DNA from: Apophysomyces variabilis
Taxonomy: Eukaryota > Mucoromycota > Mucoromycetes > Mucorales > Mucoraceae
Direction: 5' to 3'
Assembly: GCA_002749535.1 (NCBI GenBank)
Contig: MZZL01000403.1
Span: forward strand, 582,209 to 646,208
Length of the DNA: 64,000 nucleotides
Shown: one piece after another, positions 47,370-57,751 of the stretch
How the letters are laid out: the number at the start of each line of letters is the position of its first letter
How positions within the stretch are numbered: the stretch's first letter is position 1
Program-made: the position numbers and the translations under genes
Notes under the pieces: model-generated
Told to the model about the DNA's origin: nothing
Database searches by the model: none
The model's input: the letters and a program-made list of their open reading frames with translations, nothing else

Positions 47370-50316
47370 CTAAAAGTCCCCGGAGGGACCAACCGTATTC
47401 GTAACGGCGGTGTATTGATCTAATGAAGGCCGGGCAAACTCTCTTGGTCTTCCTTGCCCAGACCAAATTGACTCCGCAATCAAGAATAAATTTTTACTGG
47501 CCAAGACGTCTCGGTCCCATAACATCTTACAGTTTTTGCATACCAAGATGCTATGGTGAGAAACGCAATCGGCTGTGGTAAGCTTTTGCAGGGACCTGTA
47601 TCTGCAGCTATGGCACACCTAAACGACGTTTGTGAGCATTATATTACTATCAATCGCTCCAACTTACTTGCGAAGAAAGGTATTCATCTATCGTGAGCAC
47701 CAATAGTTCTTCGCGCTTTTCTCTCCGTTTCAAAGATCTCCATAGGATATTCACAACTCCCTTTCGGTGTCCTTTGTAGTTGCATCGATTGTTGAACATC
47801 CCGTCCCCAAATACAATGAGTGGCACTTTCCTTTCAACAGTGAATTTCTTTTGCCTCCAGTGAGGTAAACGCTTGGTTTTTTTAAGCGTACTGCGCTCGG
47901 CAGATGTATTTGGCTGGGGAAGGCTATCAATTAGCTGTTAATTCCTGCAGGTAACGAACTGTCATGCAGATAAATACTAACCTTTGGTGTAACGGATTGC
48001 CAACTTCTGAATCTTTATTGACATGCTTCTTCCGACTTTTTCGCTTCCTTTTCCGGGATTTTCTGTTTGATCTCGTCCGTTTCCGTCTGCTACAGTTGTA
48101 CTTTTTACCACCAAATGCTAGTATATTGACCATTTCCTCTCTTGCTCTTTGCACGCCTTGATATCCTCGAAATCGAGCTTCAGCTCGATGCGGACCATAA
48201 AACTGGAAAAGCACGTCCATATTGCCGAATATAGATCGTAGATAACCGTCGTAGGCTTCGATATGCGCTGTTTTTCCAGACTCCAATGAGGTTTCAATGT
48301 CTTGTATACCTTGCTGCTTTTTTTCCTTCTCCATTTTATTCTGTCTATTCGGCGAACCAGTATACACATAGTATTCTTTGGTTGAGCATCTCCTTATTTC
48401 ATGAGGTTCTGATCCGCAGCCATAAGAAGCAGTAAAGACTTGATTGATGCCCGGATCAATCGCACATGGTGCAAAATTGTCATAGATATGGTTACCGTCA
48501 ATGTCTTCAACAGAGAGGCTGGCGTCCGTGACCACTGACTCAATCTTTCGTGCGCGAGCGAACTGGAAGTCAATCGCGTAGCCATCGGTGAAGATAACAT
48601 TTTTGAAAGCGATTCGTCCACTGTTACCGAAATTTTGAAGCTGCTCCAGACTAACAAACATTTTTGAGAGATTTAGCTACAAATAATCATAGTAAATACC
48701 TGTCAAATCCCAGCTTGTGGAAATCAAAAACTTGATAAAACTGGGCAAGCTGGTCCTCATAGTCTTTTCGGTGGCTGATGTTCGTTAACTGTTGAAGGGT
48801 CTTGGAATTAACGCAGATAAATCTCCAATGAGTTGAAGGAGACGGAGACAGAGAAAACAATCGCGGTAGATCCTTAAAACTACCTTTTGCCTTTTCGGCT
48901 TCTTCGTTTTTTGGATCGTATTGCTCTCCTTGAGCGTTTTGTTTTTGTTTGGCTTCTTCATGCTCTCGATTGTATTCGGTGAGTATATATGCTAACACTG
49001 GAATGTAGCTGCCTGGAAAAGCAGATAGTTTTTCCGCGTTTGTTTGCCATTCGGGCATTAGTGTCGCAAACTCGCCACAAATGGTTTCTACAGCCTGATC
49101 AAAGTCCGAGACGGCAAGTTCATCTTCGAAAGGCCAGTGAGGATCACCTCTAGCAAGTAGTTCATAAATATAGTCTCCTGCAATGGCTTTTGCATTTTTT
49201 TGGGATAAGCCCTATACATATATAGTTAGTTGAGAGGTATGCACTATGTATGCTTTCATCTTACAAGTATAAGCTTTGTAAGTCGTCTCGAGATATAAAA
49301 CTTTAGGCGACCTTCAAAGTTTTCAGCGACATTGTTGGAATATGTGGTGGCTAACGTGACACAGGCCGCGGAAAGGGCATCACTGTAACCGGAAAAATTC
49401 CTAACAGGATAAAGAGCATTTGGATGGTTATCCAAGAACGCTCTCCAGTGATCACGTAGGTCTTGAGGGAAATTGGGGTTGTTGTTGCTAATATTGATGC
49501 CCATGATAAGCTGACACGCCGAATACCAGAAGTTTTGAGTATAAATATAAGAAGGCACCGGTCTATCACAGTTCGCAATAATGTACGAGTTGACAAGTAG
49601 CTGAGCACGGAAGATAACTTTCCCTAAGGAATGCCGATAATCGAACGCTATTCTCCTGGAAAATCTCTCGAAATTCTTGACGCACCACAGATGAAGTTGG
49701 TAACTTTCGAGTAAAAGTTTCGTAATGATTGTCGTTTAGTTTCTCCGCGATAACGCTCTTTTTCGTTTTGGAGGGTTTCCTGCAATTTTTAGAAGAAGAT
49801 TTCGAATGATCGATACCGCCGCAGCTCGGGCATGGTTTGTTGGATTTATTTGGATTCGATGTCTCCTCCGCTTTGAGTTGTCTTCCACGTTTTTTTGCCG
49901 CTGAAAACTCTGCCTCCTCTGTAGCATTCAATTTTCTTTTTACTCCAACTTACACAGGAAGGGACGTTATCAGAGACACGTTGCGGATTAGAAAATGTAT
50001 TAGCTTACCAGGTTTCTTTCCATGGCGCGCGTTCAATGGACATGCCTTGTATCGTTTATTTGGATGACCATTCTGCCCGCAGTCTTTGCAAAAGACTGAA
50101 CATGATATGTGTGCAATGATAAATAAGGCTATTGATCAAGAAAAACTTGTCCCTTCTGTAAGACTCACCTTCTTCTCGTTTTAAGCGTTCTGCTTCTTGT
50201 TGGAAATATTTTCTGATTTTGCAAAGGCAGACGATACCTTGCCAGTTCCATTCATAGGAACGCGGAATCAAAGCTGTCAATTTTGAACAGCACCACTCAA
50301 AGACGGCTTGAAGCAT
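47370..50316 (-). CDS. Fanzor (eukaryotic TnpB-like RNA-guided DNA nuclease), intact reading frame
   Basis: The model is complement(join(47370..47618,47668..47923,47982..48650,48700..49211,49265..49655,49705..49948,50009..50095,50169..50316)), 851 residues, eight exons with every phase matching and no stop. Two zinc knuckles lie near the N-terminus: FCKDCGQNGH with C68, and CPSCGGIDH with C134. RuvC-I is APCAIDPGINQVF with D526. RuvC-II contains VPLIVFGDGMF and TIDEYLSSQ with E764. The zinc ribbon has VCHSC (771, 774) and CKNC (796, 799). RuvC-III is WDRDVLASKN with D806. The three acidic residues of the RuvC centre are thus complete. A basic Arg/Lys tract lies between RuvC-I and II. Fanzors are omega-RNA-guided DNA nucleases carried by eukaryotic transposons. 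Splice site 49705 (AA|GTTACC) and the start (ATG at 50316) are the least certain points. Confidence 0.82.
47376..47389 (-). ncRNA. Hairpin at the extreme 3' end of the Fanzor gene, possible omega RNA part
   Basis: Five perfect pairs, GTCCC (47385-47389 complement) with GGGAC (47376-47380 complement), close a TCCG tetraloop. It overlaps the last sense codons and ends a few bases before the stop. UNCG-type tetraloops also cap a hairpin behind the other Fanzor copy (TTCG). In TnpB/Fanzor loci the guide scaffold overlaps the end of the gene and runs toward the element end, here 47162-47390. A transcript is not shown by sequence alone. Confidence 0.35.
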
Positions 50317-50617
50317 AATGAGAAAAGACAACGCAAAAGAGATGTGATAGAATGTTCTTGTTACTTCTGTTGTCTCTTTTAAGGTACGATGGTAATCCGA
50401 AACCGTCACATGCGTAATTGGACAACTTTTGCTCTTCACTTATTAATGACGGTGTATCCAGACTATAACTTAGTCGTCTTTACATGGAAACAACTTTTCC
50501 ATTATGCCATTCAATGATCTATTCCTCGACATTCATAAATAAGACCTTCGAAAGTTTAAGACCGACTTTTTCATTTTTCTAACAAAACAAATTCTATTAA
50601 ATTTTTTAAGCTGGTAG
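50317..50617. other. Flank between Fanzor and CACTA element; 80-bp sequence repeated at 55704-55783
   Basis: No gene. Bases 50538-50617 are identical to 55704-55783 on the other side of the CACTA element. The duplicated block begins AATAAGACCTTCGAAAG and ends AAGCTGGTAG. Confidence 0.7.
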
Positions 50618-50618
50618 N
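50618..50618. other. Single ambiguous base (assembly join)
   Basis: An N sits exactly between the left 80-bp copy and the first base of the CACTA element, and is the only ambiguous base I saw in the window. Confidence 0.95.
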
Positions 50619-50635
50619 CACTACGGGAAAAATAA

Positions 50636-50835
50636 TCATAAAAATCGATGATGCATCCGAGAATAATCATAGAAAATAATCATAGAAATAATCACGGAAA
50701 TGCACTTTTCTATGATTATTCTATGATTATTTTCTACGATTAATCCATTATGGATCATAGAATTCGATGATAATTTAAAGGATAGGTTCTACGTTCATCA
50801 TATAATTCGATGATTACATTTACATAAATGGACCA
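50636..50835. repeat. CACTA left subterminal repeat array
   Basis: Repeated ATAATCATAGAAA-type units in both orientations, such as CATAGAAAATAATCATAGAA and CTATGATTATTCTATGATTA. The right end carries the same units in mirror order. Confidence 0.8.
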
Positions 50836-50896
50836 ATAATAAATGAATGGTTTACATATTAGATTCAGGATGCTAGGATTTGAACGAATGTTTTAT

Positions 50897-53800
50897 TTAT
50901 AGGCTTGAGACATTGCCGCAGGTCTCATGGTTACTTTTGGTAGATATCATATATGGCCAAACACAGTAGTTTCTTCCATTTCTTTCTGTGGCAGCTTCTG
51001 TTACCACACCTAGGAAGTCATCAATGTTGGTACAGTCAACAACATACAGCTTTTCTGCAGAGGAGCGAAAAAAATATACACTGTTGGTGAGAGCATCTAC
51101 TCTGGTACGGTATATTCCTACTAGAGCCAACGTCATAGTTTCATTCTGTTCAGGCTCAAAGTAGAAATACACTTTCCCAAAATACTGCTTCGTTTCCATA
51201 CAGATCTGCTGTCTGTTGGTTCGAGCATACCTGTGATTTCTGTTAGTTATGTAATCTAGGTACTAATTGCTTACCTATCGACATCAATGGCCAAACGAAC
51301 AAAGTGGGCAGCACGGTTGCGCTCTGAATGCTTTAGGACGCTGCCGAACACTTTGTGATTATGCCATAGACGCCCCGAGAATTTGAAGCTACCGGGTGCA
51401 GTATTAGGTAGACCCATTCGTCGGTAAAAGGCAATTAAAGCTCTTTCAAAAGCGGAAGCTGAGATGCCAGCAATGGTACCCATAGTTCCGAATGATGCAT
51501 GTTTGAACGGACCTTGCATCTCTGGTACCAGTTCAGCTAGGGATGGATCTATATCTTTATAGCCATCATTTGCTTCAATGTTTGGTTCATCCAGTGCATC
51601 AGGCTCAGTATAGCGCGCTTGTGCTAGCTTGACCATGACGTTAGCGGCATTTGGTCCTGGCGCGCTTCTTGAGGCGATGAAGCGGCTGTAGATGCCAATG
51701 GTGCGTTCTAGTGGCCTGGTACTAAAGTACCGGAGTGGACCGACTTTCCGGATTATATCCGGCACATGTGAGAGATAATGCTGGTTAGGTGTAAATATTG
51801 AAAGATGCAACACCTTCTTTTCTACCAGTTCCAATAAGTATCCATGCCACAGCTGTATGTCACTAACATAATCATATCAGGTTAAATATTTTTAAAAGTT
51901 TAGAATCTTACGCTTTCATGGCAACAAGATCAGCCTCTGTGATCTGATACTGAAGACTGCGTTGACATGCTGTAATTAATGCCATTGCAGCTTCTTGGGC
52001 TTTTCGATCCGGAAATAACCTGACAATGAGAGTTGGGGCGACATATAATAAAAAGTCTAACCAATCAACGGCCCTTTTCATCGCATTCGTCCAATTTCCT
52101 TGAAAAGCGGCTGGTACAGATTTCCTTGATGCTTCAATATCATTCATAACGCTGTTAAGAATAGAAGCACCTATCTCAAACGGATTAGAGGCACCGGGCA
52201 TGTTGTACTTCCCTTGAATTAATGCAAAAAAGAGACGGCTGATGCCATGGCCGATTAAATGCATTTCATCAAGACCGAAGAACTCTGGTCCATAGAAGGA
52301 CTTAAGGAACGCAAACCGTGGTGGGGAATCAACACCAACCTACAGATGAGTGAGGAGTAAGGATACTATTTCAGCAACGTTGATAACCCTTACTTCATTT
52401 GCTGTTCGGTAGCCTTCCGCTGAGCGCCATCTAACAGGGCCATTGCGCTCTGGAAAATAGATACCTCCAGCATCTGTTGGAGACTCTCCCTCGAGCAGAC
52501 AGATCCGGCAGCCTTCCTTAGATTGATGACCGCTATGGTTGGCCAGGACAGCTACTGCAGGAATATCGCCTGATGCAAGCAAGACGTGAACCTTCGCATG
52601 AATACGACTGTTGCCAACATCGACAATCATTCCATCATTCTGTAGAGCTTCCAGCTCAGACAATATTGGGTCAAGGAAAGACCACAGATTTCTCGGGCGG
52701 TTTGGGCCAGGGATGATACACATCTGGATCATGTTTTTGACTTCATATCTACAGGAACGTCATTAAATTAGATATAGCATTTCATACACCTTACCTCACA
52801 GAAGGATCCATGTTTAATATGACTGCATGGATAATGGTCATAGAATATTTGTGGTTGTGCTTGAAAGGCTGAAAGCCATCAGCATACAAAGCAAGCGCTA
52901 TGTCATATTCAGAGTTAAATAAACTAGATGTGTGGCTTCTATATGTTGAGCCATCAAACACATCTTCGTACACTCCTGGGTGATGACAGCGTTTGTGACG
53001 GTACGTCAGCATGTCTCGCGTTTTTTCATGGCTTAACATAAATGCTAGCTGTTTGCCAACTGACAGTATCTGTGCTGTGCTATACGGCTTCGGGCCTGCT
53101 GATGGAATGGTCGCTTCTTCATTTTTGGGACAACCGCAGAAACGACAATGACTGTCATCATACTCGCCGTAAAAGAGCATGCACCCTTGCCTGCAGACAG
53201 GTATATGCACTGGCTTTATGGGATACACAGTATTCAGAAGCTTGCGTGATAAGTATAGAGAGAAAAGGTGTAAAGATTCTATTTTTATGTTCAATTTGGT
53301 CATGTAGATATTGGCCAAGACATCACGGTATACCTGGGTTAGCAGCAGTCAATACACTGTTGGTAAACTTCACCAATTCTTCATGTGCAGCTCGAGGTAT
53401 GCCATACTGGTCCACTATACGCTGGAGCAGGATACTCTGCTTGTTCACTGGGTCCTCCAGAACATTGGATCTAGTAAATTTGTATTCAACAGGAATACTA
53501 GTTGATGACATCTCTATCGGCACCATTACAATCAATTAGAAGTACGAGATTGAATAGCTATCAAATATACCTGTGTTACTAATTCTATCGTTGTTAGCAA
53601 CCCTTGTATCTCTATTAGTAAGTTCATTCTCGGTGACTTCGACGTAATGTTCTTCATTGGCGGAATAGTTGTCATAGATATCATTGTTCTCCTCAACAGG
53701 ATGATCGCTATGATGCTTAGAGAGGCTCATATCAATGTACGAATCGAAGTTATACTGGTCGCTGTCCAAGTCAAGTGATGTCTGGCAGTGCAAAGTAGCA

Positions 53801-54211
53801 GGCGAACCTTTGTTCATATGATCCTCATCTGGCATATCCAAATTATCTTCCAAGCTAACCTGAGGTGTGGCAATCAAGGCATCACTATGCCCTCCAAAAC
53901 CCTCTTGGCTGGGGTCCTCAATAGAGAAAGATACCTGCCTATGTTCTGTCACGAATGTTCTATTGCATGCTCATTCTGTTAGGTACAAAGTGTAATATCG
54001 CGTAAACACTCCAAACATACTGTTGTGTTTCCATTTCAACTGACATATGGGAGGAACTTCTTTCTCTTGCAAGATATGATCGCTTGCATGGTCTATTATG
54101 CTTTGAAAACATACGTTCACTGATGAAACTTTTGCACCAGGCACACTCGAGGTATCCTGGTGGAGGAGCTAGCGAAGTCTGTTCATACATGCGTTTAGTT
54201 GGGGTAGTCAT
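50897..54211 (-). CDS. CACTA transposase (Tnp2/transposase_21 family), intact reading frame
   Basis: Catalyses excision and insertion of the surrounding element. The model is complement(join(50897..51230,51275..51862,51912..52339,52394..52748,52795..53278,53334..53513,53571..53938,54021..54211)), 975 residues with every junction in frame. Family signs are a C2H2-like N-terminus (LECAWCKSFISERMFSKHNR), a cysteine cluster (VCRQGCMLFYGEY, SHCRFCGCPK), SEYDIALALYADGFQPFKHN, and IIPGPNRPRNLWSFLDPILS, the typical Tnp2 stretch. CRICLLEGESP, GLDEMHLIGHGISR and NQHYLSHVPDIIRKVGPLRY, the latter a standard block before the C-terminus, complete the picture. Introns are 44-82 nt. The intact frame implies a young or active element. 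Confidence 0.88.
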
Positions 54212-54446
54212 AGTAGAAAATGGGGAAAAGAGAAAAGCTCAAATGAGAAAAAAGCTTTGCTAATATACACGTAGGACAAATTAACTTTTGTACCCCCGAG
54301 GAACAAATTGGAGGCCTTCATTTCTTAAACAAGAGGATATAGTGTAACGTATAAAAGTTTGGTCTAAAGTCCGTTTCAAACTTTATCATAAGTACTATAT
54401 ATGTAAGGATCTAATCATTTATCATCACAACTTCGCTTCAGACACT

Positions 54447-55221
54447 ATGAGAAACCAATCTAACACTCAAATCATTCTTTCTAAGCTAGATGACATCCTT
54501 TCTACAATTAGGAGGATAGAAGATACCCAGAGACAACAGGATGAGCGTATTGGCACTCTTGTTGGATTAGTAGCACAGCAGCAGCAGACTTTAGATTCAT
54601 TAACGGCCAGGTCTGTGTCTCCTCAGCCCCAGCAAGAAGAAGATCGAAGCGAGCTAACTGAGGAGCATCGAGACCTTGAGCGGCCCAATAACGTGTTGGA
54701 AGGAAGAAGAGTACCTGTCCGGCTAACCATGACTGTAATCAGAGAATTTGTCTGCAACAATTTCTTCGGTGGTGACGAACAGAGAACGAGAAGTGCCATG
54801 ATGAACCTACGTTTCGTTGTGCGCGACACCATTCGCGAGCTTCGCGAGACACTTCCCGAGTCACAACTCAGCATCTCATGGAGCGAGCTTGAAGTTAGCA
54901 GGCAGCAACAGGCAGTTATGGCTGTAGAAAGCCAGGCTGCACTCATCGGCGTTAGGCTGCAGCGCTGCCAGCATTCGTGGGCAGCTCGCTGGCTTCTTCA
55001 GACGAAGTGGGGAAGCCAATACCAGTATCAGCTAGCAAGGGTAAGATTAAATTATAGTTATTGTAATATAATAATCACTTTAACAAACTTTAACAGGCAA
55101 GAACTTCCCGAAGAAACACCAGGTACATGTTGTGTAGTGAAACGTTACTTTAATAACAGTCTTTATTTTAAACAGTAATGGTGATGATGGGGGCATAAGA
55201 AGACATCGAAACAGATCTTGA
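54447..55221 (+). CDS. Second CACTA gene, coiled-coil protein (TnpA-like role suspected)
   Basis: The model is join(54447..55040,55097..55122,55176..55221), 221 residues, transcribed away from the transposase from a shared 235-bp intergenic region. A coiled coil spans residues about 5-50 (ILSKLDDILSTIRRIEDTQR then QQDERIGTLVGLVAQQQQT). A mixed helical part follows (VRLTMTVIREFVCNNFFGG), and the tail is basic (GIRRHRNRS). I do not recognise a family. Plant En/Spm elements carry a second, DNA-binding product that recognises the subterminal repeats, and this gene may do the same, but that is inference from context. Confidence 0.7.
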
Positions 55222-55404
55222 TCAATAAATAAATGTTCTTAATCTTCTTCATATCGCTTTTATTCCTAAAGATATGATACAAAAACAATAGTCATTGTAA
55301 ATTAAAAGATAACAATACGTACTAAAAGGCAATTAAAGTGCGTTGCCATATTGTAAGATTGAGAATATAAAGTAATGTATACAGGAGGACAAAGCGATTC
55401 TATG

Positions 55405-55695
55405 ATGAGCTATCGATTAATCATAGAAACTGACGTTAGTCCAGTAACCATCTGACTTACAATTGCAAGCATAGATTTCTAGGTCATAACCGACACTAAT
55501 CACAGAAATAAACATATGTTTCTATGATTACTATATGATTGATCCTATAATATGCTATCATAGAATTTCTATGATCATCCTAGAATTATCCTATAATTTA
55601 TCATAGAATTTTATGATCCATCGTATAATTATCATAGACATCATAGAAATCATAGAAATAATCGTAGAAACAGGGCGTTTCTATGATTATTTTTC
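55405..55695. repeat. CACTA right subterminal repeat array
   Basis: A dense set of units such as TCATAGAATTTTATGATCCA and CATAGAAATCATAGAAATAA in both orientations, mirroring the left zone. Confidence 0.8.
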
Positions 55696-55703
55696 CCGTA
55701 GTG

Positions 55704-57751
55704 AATAAGACCTTCGAAAGTTTAAGACCGACTTTTTCATTTTTCTAACAAAACAAATTCTATTAAATTTTTTAAGCTGGTAGGTTGGACAACTTTTTTT
55801 AAACAGAGACGCATCATGCTTGAAACAAGAATGTCAAATTAAGCTTCAGGGTCTACGCTGCGCTACTAATTCAAGGTTATCAAAACCATACAAGCCCCGC
55901 TAAACAGGACTTTTAAGATGTGTAGGCCTAACCGGTTTTCCGAATTGTAAGTTACAAGCCAATATCACATACTTGACAGGTGAGTCGTGCCGAATGTCGC
56001 GTATGTGTAAATCATACAGTATACTGCTATATTCTACGATACTCATACTTCTGTCAAAGAAGATTACAATATCTAATTTTGAAATGTATACAAAGACACT
56101 TGTAGGTCAAAAAGATAAGCCTTTATGACAAACCCTTTGTTTGTGGCCTCTACTTTTTGAAGCTTTTCTGCTTTTCTTAAATCATGAAAAAAGCAAAGGT
56201 GAATAGACTAATAAACTGATGGAAATGAAAAGGGCAAATAGGAGGTCTATGGAAATGTGTAATACGGAATCAGTCATTGATGATAACCATTGAAGGAAAA
56301 ACCAAGGGAAAGTGGACGTAAGAAAAAGAGTATTATATTCGTGCTTGTCAAAACAAGTATCCTCTCTGACTGGACTCGAACTAGGTTTTGCCTTTGATAA
56401 CGTTTTGTTTCGCACTCGATTCACACGTGCCTATAATGCGGATTTCCACAGCTTTGCCAAACTTCGTCCATTACACAGGTGGTGACGATAGATTCAATTA
56501 AAAACAATATAACTATCAAAGCTAGAGAAAGAGAATACGAAGGTGCAGTATGTGATGCCTCGTGTCACCAACCGGAATGCATTAGTGTGTATGAGATCAG
56601 AATTCATCTAGAGATAATACAGGTATGATGTGTCATTACGGTCATCGTCTGCTCAACGAAGGGCTATTGATACAATTCTTTGTACACTCATTGTTAACTT
56701 TACCACTAAAACATGTATTCATCATTGTTTTGTTAGAAAAAACAATCAAACTTTCTTTGATATGCATTCTGGATCACACTTTATAAACAAAGCAGGGTCA
56801 TACTTAGTGGACCTTTTTAAGTCTCATTTTCTAATTTTCTATCACTTATTCTTGTGATCACTAACTACACTATGAATAGCGTTCCTGGACAGGAAGTGCT
56901 ACTCTCATTTATTCAGCGTAACAGGGCAGCTATGGATGAGACCTCACGTATTGAGGAAGCTGATATGGTAGAATGGTCAAAAGTTCCGTAATTATTTTGT
57001 TTGTGACAAAATCAACAGGATATTGAGAACAAGGATCAGATGGTTGGGGAACCATGGCTTGCTTTAAATATCACGTAAGCCTCTATGGTATGTGTTATAG
57101 ACTTTAGCCGGAAGTAGAAAGTAGAAGTAGAATTGAAAGCCAGCTATTTAATTAGTCCGTGCTTAGAAAAATAAAGAACTCTTTTTCAGCTATATCTATC
57201 TTAGACCCTGGAATTGTAGCTCTATTGTCCTCTACTACAATCCTAATATAGTAGTCAGTAACAGTATGCCCTGACATAATACTCAGTAATTCAAACTGTC
57301 GGTGTTTATAATTATCAATGATTTTCTTTTCATTGCTAGGGTAAATGATATGTTTAATAAAGTTTAACCTTTACTTATTGTATTTGCATACATCATACAA
57401 GTGTCTGGAGTTTTGCATGAGACAAACAGAATCGGCTACATTACTTTTGCTGATATTTTCGCGTATCCTCAACTGATGTATAAAAATAAGAACAGACGCT
57501 AGAAAAATAAGCGAGACTCTGATTATCTTTATTTCATAACTAATTGCTCTCTTTAAATATTTTAGACAGTGCGTGCGGGTAAAAGCGGGTTGGGGTAGTT
57601 ACTAGTATCTTTTGTAAAATCCGTACGATCGGTAATGACACGTTAATCTTCTGTCTTTTGATATTCTGTGTCCGCTGGTGTCTCAGCAACAGATGAATAG
57701 AATATAAAAGGTGTTAGTGTAACCTGATCCGAACAGTCATTACAGCTGACA
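55704..57751. other. 2-kb gene-poor stretch
   Basis: Begins with the second 80-bp copy (55704-55783). No gene recognised in the rest. A 75-codon frame at 56630-56857 shows no domain. Confidence 0.4.

Larger units (their letters stand above)
50619..55703. mobile_element. CACTA (En/Spm) DNA transposon, apparently complete
   Basis: The ends are mirror images: CACTACGGGAAAAATAATCA at 50619 and its complement ending CCCGTAGTG at 55703. Both subterminal zones (50636-50835 and 55405-55695) are packed with short direct and inverted copies of TCATAGAAATAAT-like units, which in plant CACTA elements are bound by the accessory protein. It encodes a transposase (50897-54211, -) and a divergent second gene (54447-55221, +). 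The length is 5.085 kb. The likely 3-bp target duplication is AAT. Confidence 0.88.

Noticed and set aside
49566..49931. The reading frame through 49566-49704 as an uninterrupted Fanzor exon
   Set aside because: It shifts out of the conserved frame. Removing a 49-nt intron (49656-49704) restores the frame through FRAQLLVNSYIIANCDRPVP.
50538..55783. The 80-bp direct repeats as LTRs or a long target duplication
   Set aside because: The element inside has CACTA ends and a CACTA transposase, whose duplications are 3 bp. The N at the junction points to an assembly effect.
56360..56440. A tRNA-like T-arm (GTTCGAGTCC on the minus strand)
   Set aside because: Flanking bases do not pair as a T-stem or acceptor stem, and no D or anticodon arm fits.
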